64,000 nucleotides of DNA from NCBI GenBank assembly GCA_027563935.2, contig CM050451.1, positions 30,271,565 through 30,335,564 of the forward strand, in the 5' to 3' direction. A program made the position numbers and the translations under genes. Below the pieces are notes generated by a model. It ran no database searches. It saw nothing but the letters and a program-made list of their open reading frames with translations, and was not told the origin of the DNA. Below, piece after piece: positions 34,801 to 49,800 of the stretch. The stretch comes from Costus lasius (Eukaryota; Streptophyta; Magnoliopsida; Zingiberales; Costaceae). The first letter of the stretch is position 1. The number at the start of each line of letters is the position of its first letter.

Positions 34801-37800
34801 TCTACAGGCTATTTTTGATCGAACACCTACTCACCAAATTAGGAAATAATTATCATCGAGTTATCAAAACCAATATTTCTCAGTTTCAAAAATGCTAAAG
34901 CCTTGGCGCACCACAATATAGTATTGTTTGGGAGATGCGTACGTCGATGCTCATCATCGGGGCGTAGCTCCTCAATATAGCATTGTGCTCACAATGTCAA
35001 GGCCACAACGACCAATCTCAAATTCAAATACTCACAAGCCGTCAAGGCCGAGTACTTTCCAAATTCAAATACTCACAAACCGTCAAGGCCTAGTACTTTC
35101 CAAATCCAAATACTCACAAGCCGTCAAGGCCGAGTACTTTCCAAATCCAAATACTCACAGGCCATCAAGGCCGAGTACTTTTCTAAAATTTGAATATCCA
35201 ACAAGTCGCAAGACCGGATATTTCCACATTCAAAATTATCCAACACGCTGCAAGGCCGGATAATTTTCTCCAAATTTAAATATCCAACAAGTCGCAAGAC
35301 CGGATATTTTCTCAAATTCAAATTATCCAACAAGTCGCAAGACCGGATAATTTTCCTCAAATTTAAATATCCAACAAGTCGTAAGACCGGATATTTCCAA
35401 ATTGAATTATCCAACATGCCACAAGGCTGGGTAATTTTCCAAACTAAATTATCCAATACGCCATAAGGCCGGGTAATTTTCCAAACTAAATTATCTAACA
35501 CGCCGCGAAGCCGGGTAATTGATCTTCCAAATTCAATATCCAACAAGTCGCAAGACCGGATATTTCCAAATTAAATTATCCAACATGCCATAAGGCTAGG
35601 TAATTTTCCAAATTCAAATTATCCAACATGCCGCATGGTCGGATAATCGTCCAAGTCAAAACATCCAACAAGCCGTAAGGTCGGATGATTTTCTAAATCC
35701 AAATATCCAACATGCCTTAATGCATTACGATGGAATATTGTTTGGGAGGTGCGTACGTCGATGTTTACCATCGGGGCATAGTTCCTCAATATGACATTGT
35801 CCTGCCGAGGTCGGATATTATCCCAAATTCGAACATCTAATATGTCGTCACAAGACCAAACACAAATACAACGCTATTCAAATTGATATAAGTTCTTTTC
35901 TTCTATCGCTTATTTATTATGTCAAGCCATGTATTTTTATGATGCTTATGAATAAAATTTGTCTGCCCTTATATTTTATTTCATAGTATAGATCTCTTAA
36001 TCAAAGGTTCCCTAATTTTAGGGGTAATTAACAATGAACGTTTGCACTCATTGGGAGCCGAATCCCATTAAACAATAAGCCTTATTAATTAAAGGTGAAT
36101 TTAATAAAGGTCATATTACATTTCAATGTAACACTTTTTGACCCCACAACTTTGAAGGAAATGGAATAGAAAGAAAAGAAACCATTATTGAGGCATGAAA
36201 ACAATTGAAATTGCCATTTGTTGGTGATGTGCTAGAGTCTATACTCTATACTTAAAATTTCAATCCACACCATGTGAAGAAATTGACAAAGAGAAGTTGT
36301 TGAATATTTTAGCATTGGGGTTGCTCATTTATTTCAGTATATCCTTGCTAGTTGCAGATTTTAAAAGTGAAGATCAATTAGGGACGAACTACAATGTAAA
36401 ACTACCTGTGTTGTTAATGATTTTATCACTTCTTTTGCAGCTTTGGACTTGGCAGATTCCTCAGCAACAAGGGCCACAGCATCTTTTGTTTTCTTTTCAG
36501 CTTTCTGCAATTCAAAGTCTTGACGTTCACAACGTTGCCCTAGACTATCAACCTGGTCAAAATGTTTCACAACAGATAAGCAACTGACCGGCAAAAGGAT
36601 GCTCTAAACTATGATAGGGAAGATCACAGAAAATACCTCAGCACGCAATTTAAGTAGTTCTTGGTTCAAAAGTTCATTAGTTTTCTTCAAACTATCTGAA
36701 ATAATCTTGGAGGAAGAAAGACCAGAAGTTGTGGGATTAGGTGTCGTGGACCGTGGAGGACTAGGTTTTCTTGAAAAGGGTGAAATAGCTCTGGAACGAT
36801 TTGCAGATTTAGCTAGTGATGTTTGGACTGGTTTTGAGACTAATTGCAGCATATCAATACCACCAGGGAGAACGAAATTCTTCAGAGGTGAAACTGAAGG
36901 ACCTTTAGGAGTTTGAATAATAGAAATTGGGTTAGAATTCTTTCCATATTTGGGATCCTTCACATCCAAATTCTTGATCAAGTCCAAGTTGCTGGACAAA
37001 GGAGACTTGTAAAGGATATCTACTTTATCAAACTTGTCTTTTACATCACCAGGAAGCCAGGCTTTAGCAATTCTCTTGTTATTATATCCACCGGACTCCA
37101 ATCCACTAGACAATTTCACATAACATGAATCACACACACGATAAGGTTTTCCAGGATTAGGAGATAAAGCTGCTCTCAAGGCCTTCTTTGAACTGCACGG
37201 ATGACAGTGTACTAGCCCACAGTTGTAACAATTATGCTTCTTTCTAGTAAATCCAAATGCCTGTCTACATGCTGAGCACTGGGATTGCTCAGCACCAGAA
37301 ACCCATTTATGCAGACATATGACAGCTGTAAAGTTTGAGCCACAAGAAATATGTTTGACTTGTCTATCTTTCAGAGCTTCAACAAGTGTAGGCATTTTAC
37401 GATCTTCAAAGTCATCATGGCCTAATCTTCCATTAGCGCCCTTTCCCCATGTGTAAACTTCTCCCCTGGTTGTCAAAACTGCGAGATGGTATGAACCACA
37501 GGCAATTTCTGCAACAGGTTCAACTGCAAGCTTGTCTTCAACCATGCACGGAATCTTTCCGTCTGAGCGGGGATTTCCAAGCTGACCATATACAGTACTT
37601 CCCATTGTAAAAACCTGTCCTGATGTGGTCAAACCAACTGTAAGACTATGACCACAAGCCACTCTGTGAAAATTGTAATCAATTATTGAGGGTACACAGG
37701 TAGGTTTAAGACGTGATACTTTATCACCATGGCCAAGGCGATACTTGTCCCCATCGCCCCAAGTGAACAATTTTCCAGATGAAGCACTAGACTGGGTTAC

Positions 37801-40800
37801 GATAACCTCAACAACAGCAGCAGTGTGCCATACACCACATGAAACAGCAATTGTCTTCAATCCAGCCAGTGAATCTACCTCTCTTGGGTATAATACAGTT
37901 TCTCGATCACCATGACCCAACACACCAAAAGTTCCATCACCAAATGTAAACAATTGCCCATTTGTAGTTACTATAGCTGTATGCCAAACACCACAAGAAA
38001 CATAAAAAACTTGAAGGCCATCTAAAGGTCCTGAAACTCTTTTAGGTACCCAATGACTTACGTTTGTACCATGGCCAAGAAGCCCTGCATTATGTGTTCC
38101 ATCCCCCCAAGTATAAAGTTCACCTGTTGCAGTAACGGCACAAGTATGAAACTCCCCACAAGCGACATAGTCAACATTTAAGGTAGATAGAGATTCAAGC
38201 AGCCGAGGATGAGAAATGTCTGTGCCAACTCCATGTCCAAGGCGTCCACCAGATTCTTCACCCCATGTAAATAATTCTCCCTGTCTAGTAACAAGAGCCG
38301 CATGTCTAACACCACAGGCTACATGATGAACATCCAACACCACATTTGATTCTATGGGCTTTGGAAGGAGGATGTCAGCTCTTATATTTGGAGTAAAACT
38401 TTTATCAGCACTGATCCTGGTGGAAGTATCACATATGACTTCTCCCCAAACGTAAACGTCCCCAGCAGCATCAAAGTCATCCTGAGCAGAACCATGACTA
38501 GATGTGCTAGGAACACTAGAAATACTGATCCTAATACCATCTGAAGAAACTCCTTTGGCCTGCATACTCGTCGCATCTGCAATTTCTGAAGTAAAAGAGT
38601 TCTCAAAAGAAAGGTGTTTATGTATGCTACTTGAAGTAAGCCTGCCCTCTGAAGAATCTAAAGTGGAACAAAATGACTGATCGCTTGTACTGTTTGAAGC
38701 AGATTCTCGACTATCCTGCAGCATTTGCAGGAGACAGTATGAGGAACATGATGCAGCATTCTGTGATGCATATTTTAATGATACAAACCAATAGATAGAA
38801 ACAACACGATGATAAAGGAGATGTAACGGACAACGTTACCGAATGAAACACCATGACCACAAGACAGTCCTAAATCAACAATATAGTTTCAACTTTCAAG
38901 CACAAGACTTTCGAAACAATGTAGTCAACATTTTGCTGGAATAGATCATCGGAGAAAAAATATATGTTGCTATAGGTTTAAAGAATTCAAATCATTCATA
39001 TTAACCAATCTGTCGCTAGAGTTTCAAAGAACTCCAATCATTCATATTGCAGCCGTTGTCATTCAGTTACACTAAAGCTTGACAGACAAAATAACGTACA
39101 TTTCAGTGAACCATGAAATTGTGCAGTAAAATTTAAGTAGGTTAATTTGAGATGCACGGTGAGTCGTAAGACTAAAAACAGATGAAGTAAATTGGGATGA
39201 TCTTTATCAGACGTTTGTGCAATTATAATTACGTTTGAGACATGTTGATTTAATGTCATGGACATGGAATATATTGATTGTAGTACTAGCATGATAAGAT
39301 GACACAACTAAGGATAAATTTTTATGGTTAAGGTAGTATTGTACATCGGTGTAAACTCCTCCATTGCTCCATCCATCTATTTTGGAACGACCACATTGCC
39401 CGGTGGAAATCAATGCTTTCAGGCATGAAAACCAAACCTCAGCCTCGACTTTATCCTTGCATATCTGTCGAATATAATGTAGATTGAAGTAAGGCTAAAA
39501 AGAGAAATTTGAAAACATGATTACAGAGCCAGGAGTGAATGAGTTTGATATGCTGACCAGATCAAGAGATCTCTTGCCATCATTGTAAATAAGTGAAAAG
39601 GACAAGTAGTCCTTGTCAGGGCGCAGATATCGTTGAAAAACAGGCTGTGAATCAGTATTCAAGCAAATGTATGAGTATAATAACAAACTTAACTAGGTTC
39701 TGTAAACCAATAATCTGATGAGCAATAAGAAGCATGGTGTTTTACTGTTCTTTGCCCAGGTACAATTCTCAAAACAGAAGCTAACTTCAAAGTTCTTTCT
39801 CCCGCACTAGAAAACCAAATCAAAGTCGATTCATCCTGCAATAGAATCCATGAAAGAATTGACAACTATGGTTCTCAGTTGTTCACTCGTCATGTAATTA
39901 CTAAACTTTTTGAGACATAATTTCAGCATGAATTTTGAGAAAGGATATGAAAATCAGAAAAAGGAATCTGCATGAATCTCAGACAATATAAAAGTCTACT
40001 AAGATGGGGACGTCTATTAGTCAGTTCTATTTTCAACAATGTAACTTCTAAGATTAGATATATATCAAAGGTAGTCAAACAAGTATTTCCATGGAAGGTC
40101 TATTGACAATTTGGTAAAATCTTTCCTGACATATCGACTGGTACAGAATAGATAAAATATTCTCCAACTCATAATTTCAGCCTCAATTTTTTTTAAAAAA
40201 ATATGATTTATCAAACAAAAAGAAAGAGTTATAGGATCAGGGTAAACCATTATAAATCTTTCAACAATGGAAAAACATTAGCTAGACCACTTGTGCAACT
40301 ATTTAATGTAAATATCAAAGGTAATCAAACAATTATTTAAACCTAAGGTTTTACTGGTGTTATGCAGAAGTCGTACATTATGGTGCATGTCAACTGGTAG
40401 AGAATAGGGAATATATAGTTCAAATCTGAGTCATTTATCCTCTCGAAACATATAAGCTCAAATCATTAGCTTAAAAATATACCAATTTTCATAGTATGGA
40501 GGTCTACTTGAGAAGAATTTATACAAGACAAAAATCAACAAATTTAATCAATGAGTGTTCTTATTAATTTGTTCAAAAATATGGGAAGTATAGAATTAGG
40601 TTTGATTTATTTGAACAAGTTGTCACGGAATTTAGCTTGCCTCATTAGAAGTTGATTTATTTGTCTTGGAAGTTGGAACCAAGGATCTAAAAACTAATTC
40701 TTGACACCCGATGCAGACAATATGCACTAGGTTGAGAGTTAGTTCAATAGTAGTACATGTAGTACAAGCACATTTGGTATTGATATCGTATATCTGATAC

Positions 40801-43800
40801 AAACTGATAGAACTAGTACGAATCAAAATTTTAAAGCTTGGTTGGAACTATATATATTTGTTGGGATTGAAACAAATATATAGAGTAAATGTAGATTGTT
40901 ATAATTCATTATGGTTTGAACCTGTACATTGGGTGTGGGTGTTCACTTTTATTCAACATGCAGTGATTTTTGAAATGGGAACTATCATGTTTTCTTATAT
41001 TTCTTCGCTTCCTGTGATCTCCCATCTCTCCTCTTTCTCTAGTTTCTTTCACACTTCTACCCTTTTATCTCTCTTCCCTCTTCCCTTGCTAATTTTACAT
41101 AAACAGATATAGTCACTTACAGTTGATAATCTGAATGGGCAAAACTTTGGCTTCCCTTTCCGACCATATTTAAGCAATTGAGCACCTTTCTTCAAAGCAA
41201 TCAATGCCTAGAAAAGCAAAATTATTAACGTAAGGCACATAAAAACCAGAAAGTGAGATAGCTTTAAGAATTTTATTTACAGAAAAATATATGCAAGAAT
41301 GAAAGGTGATGTATTTATAAATTCAAAGAGGAAACGCTTTTAGCTCATCATTTGAAGAAGTTCCATTAGTTATGTTACGGAGTCAGTAATTAGCAGCATC
41401 AGCTCAAGAATTGGTTCCCTCAAGACGAACAACACCAGTCGAGATAATCAGTATTAAAAGATGTTTTAGTAAGGCAGACAAATATTAGTAGGTGATATCT
41501 ATTAATGGTTGTTAGTATGGAAATGAAATTGATAGATATTGTATATGTAAGCTAAAAAAGAGTAATCTAAATGACAACATGCATAAAAAAGAATACCAAT
41601 ATTCATCCCAAAAGTTGAGTGCAAAGTTATCACCTGTTATTCGAGCTCTTAAGTACTGACAACATAAGTCAAAACAAGTAACTAGTGTGCAACAAAATTG
41701 ATGCCACTTCAAACTTTATCTTTTAGAGCGTCGTTGATCTACCTACCATCCAACATTGCTAGTGAACTCAGTCCTACGTTATCATACCTACCACTATTAT
41801 GCAGGTTTTGAGAACATAAATGCATAAAATAGATCATTCATAAAAGCTTAAGCGATGAAGACTAAAGAAGAGAGGGGAGAACAAAAAACTTTGCTTTTCA
41901 AGGGTTGAAGAGAGAATGAAATATTAAGATAATAATTAATTCAATAATCAAAATTGTCTATTACAATATTTGGTAAGCCTTTATATAAGCTCTAACGAGT
42001 CATAATAAGCACTTAATCTAACAATAACTCAATACTCCAACAACTTAGTAACACATGATCTAATAATATAATATGATTAACATTCCTAATAACTCAAATC
42101 ACATGATTCTCCTATCTTGGATAAAAAAAAGTAAATGCCTAATGAAAGATACTCACATGCCATTTTCATATTTCCTAATATTCATTTTTCTATTTTTATA
42201 AACTTTTCTAAATAGTCTCTCTTTTTTTACATTTTTTATGTTTATTCTTCTCGCATACATGTAATGTTATAGAATTGGTAATTGAAAAGAATTAATGTAA
42301 TATAGTTCTTTTAGGATTCCTCATCTCCTCTCATAGGAGGTTTTATGCAAAGTTGCATCCCACGACTTAGATTGTGGGCCTTGGTTGCAACTTCAACTAT
42401 GATAATGGGCACTCCTTTGCTTTTAGAGAGAAAACTACAATGTAAGACAAGGAAAAATTCCATATGGTCCTCATCCACGGTGAGAGGATAGGTAGGCCGT
42501 AGATCTTTATCAATGTAGAATAAATCCCAAAATTTATTTCATACATCTAAGATATATATACGTAACATACATATATAGGCTAATATATTGGACTAAATCA
42601 CATGTTGGATTGAGTTTGTAATCATGAGATGTGGCTAAAATTTTATCACTCCCCTCAAGTTGGTGAATAGCTTATGCAACTTGTTGCCGCTTAATATAGA
42701 TAATCTATTTCCTCTAAGTGCTTTGGTGAAGATATATCCCTATTATAGTGGAGAAAGTGCAAATTTTCTTACATAGAACCAAGGATTATAAAATTAGTCT
42801 AAACCAATGTACATTGTCAAGTACCAATTGGTGTCGATAACCAAAGTTGTCATGATCGAGATCCTTCTTAGGAATGATAGAGGCTTTATAGGATTAGATT
42901 ATAAAATCCTACCAAATCATCTAAAATATATTTTTTAAAAAAAATATATTCATCTAATTAGACTTAAAGAAAGATAAATATTCTAATAAGTAATAAAAAA
43001 TTAAAATATATAAGGTTAAATTATATAAATCCAACATTTTATACTGTTATTCTGTATTTATTGTATAGTGTAAAATTGTAAAATTCAATATTTGTGAGGT
43101 GATAATAATGAAGACAAGTTAATAGAGAATGGATACAATAAAAGCATATAATGAGACTAGAAACAACAAAAGTGTGCAGCAAAATGAAAACAATAAAACA
43201 AAATCATAAAAGATGATAAAGATAAAGGAATGCATGGTAATGGCAGTGAAAATGACAAAAATGACAATATAGACACTAAATAAAGATGACAAAAATTATA
43301 AAATTAATTCTGACAAATAATTGCTTCATGTACTGAATCTAAAGGCCTGATCAGTTTTATATATAAATAGTTGCTTCATGCACGGATCCAAATCAACTTG
43401 CTCCATATACCCGTCCAAGCTCACACAAGTACAAATCAGAAATATCGATCAATTCGGACTGATATTTCATTCCTCAAATAGAACTGCATCTCTTATGAAG
43501 TGTTAATTTACCTCTACATGTTTGGTTCTTTTATGAAAGCTAGATTGTTATTAATATAAACATGTGCTTGATTATCACATCTCATGATCAGATGGTTTTT
43601 ATGAGGAATACCTAGTTATGTTATAAATTATTATATCCACATTATTTCATAAATTGTTTAACTCATAGCTTTATACTCAGCTTTTGCACTTGATCTAGCA
43701 ACCACATTTCATTTTTTACTCGTCCATATACCTAGGTTCCTTCCAACATATGTGCAATATTTAGTTGTAGACCTTTTATCTACTATATGGCTATATTAAT

Positions 43801-46800
43801 GTACATGTATATGATTTAATCTTTAGATGTCTATTTATTGTGTATAAGATTCCTTTTCCTGAAGCTTCTTTTAGATGATGAAGAATTATGTCATTAATGA
43901 AGAATTATAATGATAGCTTCACAATGACTCTACTGTTTTTGCATAAACTAGTTTACAACTCCCACTACATAGGAAACATCCTAGTTATTATTAAATAAAT
44001 AAGTTTTCCTATAAGGCTCCGATTGTGGCTCTACACTTTCAAACATCATTGCATAGATTTTGTTCGAGTAAAATAGGGTTTTCAATCTCCTAGAGTAGAT
44101 CAATCACATATTTTTTTGGGAAAGAAATAAGCAATTAGTTTTATAATCAAACTTTACTCCTAGAAAGTTTTTGTGGTTTGCCAAGATTTTAAGCACAACT
44201 TTATCTTCTAGCTGTTTCTTAAATATAAATTATACCTTGTTGGTCGCTAGCTGTTAGAAGAATATATAAACATATACTACAAGCATAACACTTCCTGAAG
44301 AGGTATTTTGAACAAATAGTGAATGATTTATCTTGCAACTTTGAATACCTGTCTCCCATACCACCTGAACGAATTCTCCAAACCATGTTGTCAGGCTTTG
44401 TCTCAGTCCAGATATATGACCTTTTTTTAGTTTACATACTAGAGTCTCGCCCTAGCAAAAAAAATCCTAATGGTTGCTGTATATAAAGATCGTATGCCAA
44501 ATCACTATAATTCTTCACATCCATGTAGAATAATGGTCAATTTTTGTTGATTGTAGTAGACAGTAATATATATTATACAATTCAGCCGAGCATCTAAGGA
44601 GGTCTCAAAATAATCAATTTCATATATTTGCAACCAAACTAGCCTTGGATCCTTCCACAATGCTGTCTACGTTGTATTTCACAATGAATACTTCCCTACA
44701 TGCAATTGGTTTAATACCTTTTATAAGAGGTACTAGCTCTCATGTCCCTCTTTGTATAAGTGTCTCTATTTCTTCATTCATAGCTTGCCTCCATTAACTA
44801 TTATGCATAGGAAACTATGTATTATTAGGAACAAAGATAGCAAAAAGTGATAGTGATACTATAGAGCTCCAGTATAGTTGAGCTTCCTGTGGTACTAGTC
44901 TCTGTTGGTGTTAGAATACAAGTAGGTGTGGTTTAAACAATAGTGGATACTAATTTTGTGGCACTAATATCCTTTTGATAGTAAGGGTGATCTTTTGAAA
45001 AGGTAATATCAGCTCAAACATAGCAAATGTTTGGATAAAGGAATATAGCAACAATAGCCCTTTGAGAGTATCTTAGAAAAATACACCAAACAACTATAAG
45101 GTTAAGTTTATTATTATCTGGTGCAAGTAACTAAACATAATATATAGAACCATAAGCATAAGGTGTTACTGGGAAGGGTGAGCTAGTAGGATATAAAATT
45201 GAGAATGGACACCTACCTAGTAAGATTGAAAATGACATTTGGTTGCTTAGATACACAACACTAAGAGCGACATATCTCCAATATAATTTTAGAACATTCA
45301 TATGAAACATCATTATTTGTTGTACATCTAGGATGTGCCTATTTTTTTACATTCTACAAAACCATTTTGTATAGGGGCAGGGGTAGGTAGTTTGGTGTAT
45401 TATGTCATATGTTTGACAAAATGTAGTAAGGTATGATTACATGTATTCCTTCGCATTACTAGTTCGTAATATCTTGATAATATATATATATACATAGAGA
45501 GAACTGATTTTTTTTTATTTCATTATAAAATATTCTCAAAGTATCTAAAACAATTATTCTATCTTGCAAACAATGCATCCATATTATCTGAGAAAAATAA
45601 TTAATAAATATAAACAATAATGAAATCCTCTTCTAGAAATAATTGGAGCAAGACCCAAATATCTTACTGTATTATTTTAAATAAAGATTTACAACTAGGA
45701 TCTATACATAGAAACGACACTTAGTATGTTTGCCTAATTGACAAGTGTCACAAGTCCAGAGCTTTGAGTTTAATTTAGAGATGGAAAGGGATTTACAAAT
45801 ATAGGAGACAATGATATTAGTATACAATAGTTATCATTGAGAGCTGACTAGGGTTTAGAAAACCTCTTTGATACTATATTAGAGCAACAAGACAAGATAG
45901 AGAGAGGAGAGGAGATGAGAAATCCTAAAAGAGTATTGGGAGAGTAAAGAATTTGCTAGAGCTTAAGGGAATCATGAGTGAAATGTGAGGGGAATGAGAG
46001 CTTATATAGAGTTTTCATTCAATTACCATTCATTTTTTTTAATTTATGTTTGATTAGTCAATGGAACTAGTCGGTATAACGACCTTATCGGTCCCCAGGT
46101 AGTTATACCTACCAAATACCAAATTCCACTAGTTTAGTGTTACTAAAATGTATTTGGAGAGGTACTAAAACCCAATTGTACATACGGACCAATTTTTAAT
46201 TCCTTGACTTGATGTGCAAAACTCGAATGATCTGTTAGGATATAGGTATTACCTTTCTTATGCCTCCCACTAATCATCTTTGTTTGCAAAGCTTGAAAAA
46301 TGCAATGAGTGGGAAAAATAGAATATTATACAGTGAAGTTATTTTGTTAGAGCTAAAATAGAAAGAAAATTCATGGGAGCTAGGAACACATAAAATATTA
46401 TGTAATGTAATGCTAGAGGTAGTGATAATAGTTCTTGTATCTTGAACTAGTACATTAATCCCATAATTGACACATAATTTCAGAGGTTTGTAAATATGCT
46501 ACCATCACCTGGCATTTGAGTAAATGCACCTAAATCTATAATCTAAAGCCAAAAAAGGTATAATAGTAGTAGTGACAAATGAGAAGATCTAGATTTAGTA
46601 GAGGCTTGAATTATTTTTTTTGTAAAATAAGTATAATGGTAGTGGACCTAGGTTCAGTAGTAGTTGTTTTTGTTATTTTGGATAGCAATTTTTTTTTCCA
46701 ACACTGAACAAATGAATGATTGTTCATTTATTATAAGATTAGGGATGAGACCAACACCCTTGTCCTCTTCCTTGACCAAATCTTCCATCGCTTTGACTAG

Positions 46801-49800
46801 ACTCTTCTTTTAAACTCAATGCATTTGCATTTAAATTGTTAAATATACATTTAGATGAATAATTCTCATCTATGATAAGTTGTAGAAGTTTGCTGAAGGC
46901 ATTCTCAAGGTCTGGCATTGTAGCATCTAACATAAAATTATTCCATGCAGTAGAATGAGTCGTTGAGACCAAATAAGAATTTGCAACAAGAAACTTCTGA
47001 CATTGTTTTAATATCTATGTGATATTTGTTGTCTACAATTGATATACTTATAACTCATCCCATTTTGCTCTCAGCATGGCATAATATTCTTGAATTGATT
47101 ATCCTCTAGTTTGAGATTAAAAAGTTCCTCATAAATTAAGTAGACTTCGATGGCATTATTTTCTGACAAATAGGTCTAGTGTAGAGAATCTCACATAACT
47201 GTGCTTCAAATATGAGATTCCATATTGTTAATAAGCCATGTGACTACTTCATAGTTGGCCATTTTCCATTTAAAATGATCGTAGATCATTCTTAGATAAT
47301 GTACAGAAAGTAACATAGTTTAATTCCCATATGATAGCTTGTGTTCATTTTAGATCATTCCCATATGTACTAGTAGCTTGTGTTCATTTCATCCCAAAAT
47401 CAATTTGATCCATAATATTAGAAAAATTGAATAAAGAAGATCAGGGTTTACCAGAGAAAAAGAAAGAAACCTGATTTAAAAGAAAACATTCCGGCTGATA
47501 AAATTTTGACCCAAAAATGCCTTAGTTCAAAGGAAGTATTCCAATTCAAAGAAGAATTACTAGTTCAGTATCTTAGCTTTCACTAGCAATCTTTGAACTA
47601 GAGTAGCAAAGCAGCATACACGCTATTTCAAACCAACAACAAATTTATTTTAGATCTTATGATAGTCAAATTTGACTAAACGATCTAAAATATAGATAGT
47701 TTCTTAATAGATGGGAATGATAGGATCTCTTATCCACCCTAGATCTCCAATCCTACAATTTATTATGTTTCTCCAGCATGGGTGACTCGGAATTAAATTC
47801 ACTTACCTCCAACTCGTTAACTTGTTAAATGCTGACCAGAGCCCATAAGTTATTAAAATAATTATAGTAATAAATATAAGAGTTGCATTCCCTTGTTCTA
47901 TTGATGATCTCTATAAACAAAAAATACTTATCTATCTATCTATCTATATATATATCAATTTAATACCAACTTATTCTACATACTAGGCCAAGCTCAAACT
48001 AATAGAAACTGAAAACACCAATTAGTTTGAACCAGTATTTCAATTTATGGATTCAACAAATAACATTGATGCATGCTTTGATGAGCGACTTGAAATCTTT
48101 GAATCTTCAACTATTAAAAGTTATAACGCATGTCTTTCATTATTTCATGATTCTTATTATCATTATTGCCATTTTTGTCATTGCCTCTATCATTTTTGTT
48201 AGTCATCTTCTATGTCTACATAAGCTGGCCTTAGATCATTAAATGACATCTTGTCTTCACTTCACTGAGTTCATTGTAGTATGGATGTCTTCAGGGCTCA
48301 TTACACATCATTTTCACCTTTATGACCTCGTTGTCATCACCTTTATCTTACAATTGCACAACAAGCAGTATTTAACTACATAATTAATATAATATAATAG
48401 AATATTGTGATATCTCATAAGTCCTAACTATTTAGGACCTAAATGGGTTTTTTTTTTCAGATCAAGCTTCATTAGGAAAATATTTGTAATGCACTAGTTA
48501 AATTTATATTTGTTGCTTAATTATCAAATTTATTTAATTATAATTAGTTTTAACATAGTAAATATCCTCTTTTATTTTTAACTTACTTATCCATGTTACT
48601 TTTAATTATGAATATATTTTTTAAACAAATATTTTTTTGGCCTTCCCGTAGGACCCCACGAACCAATCCTATAATCTAATCCTATATTTCAATCCAATAA
48701 TCCAATCCTATATTTCGATCCTATAAAACTTTCACTATTCCAAGATAGGATCTTAATCTTAACAGCCTTGTTTTGAACTAATGAATGACCTCCAGATGAA
48801 GAGGGTATGACGGAGGTGAATACAAATGAAAGAAGCAATGGCAATAGCAATGCCCAATCCAACCCACTAACTTTTCCTTCTTCGTTCTTCTTCTTCGCAC
48901 CAATAGATGATTAATCGACTAACAGTCTAATGTTCAACCGTTCTTTGATAAAGTGATATCAACTTCATGTGGGATCACATAGAAACAACTTGACGAAAGT
49001 AGCTAGTGGCTTCTTCTTATGGTTTTCTCATAAGTGAAAGGGGTTGCCCTGTTGAATAGTCTTTAAGTGCTTGACAACGGCAAGGCAATCGAGAGAGAGG
49101 AAGTGGCACAATCAATGAAAGATATTGGAGTTCCAAACTTTCGAGTCTTCCACCTATCATGAAAATTTCATACTTATGGTGAATAAGTTAATAGTTGCAA
49201 CAATGTACTATAAGAAATATGTTTGGAGAAGTTCGGTTATTCTTTTGCATGGTTCAAATAATGGTAGACTAATATGCACTGCTGGGTATTTGCCAGTAAG
49301 GTATGCATGAGTGACAAATTACATCCTTGCATTCCACTCAGCATATTGTTTATTTCTTCAATTGATGATGATGTGCAGAAAATCAGTATTTAGGTACTTA
49401 ACATGCAGTGAAAAACCTGTAGACTGGTAATTAAAGTTCTAAATTCATGGTTTTGTTGTTCATTACCTTCATTATGTATCTTGTTGTGGGTACACACAGT
49501 TCACTATCTACCAAAAGTAACTGAATGCCCTTGAAAGAACCATATGGAGGTATAAAATATATATCAGACGTTTTTACTGAACCGATGTTCCAGTGGTCTA
49601 GATCTCAATTAGCATCTGCTTTCTACGTAAGGTGTCTCACTCTCAGCCCCAAATAAAAAGCACTGATGGATAATGAATCCTTCTTGCTCCATGCAAACAA
49701 TAGAGAAACTTCCCCATATATAGCAATAGAAGATGTAATACTCATATAGTATAAGGGAAGGCAAATTTAATCAAATAAGCAACCAGTTCTGTTAGAAGTG

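Noticed and set aside
35124..35546. 140-codon minus-strand open frame (repeated LDN/VLDNLVW text)
   Set aside because: It is the minisatellite read as protein; unit lengths vary and would break the frame in other copies.
35019..35730. CRISPR-like look of regularly spaced repeats
   Set aside because: The units have no constant repeat with unique spacers, and the context is a plant intron with no cas genes; it is a minisatellite.
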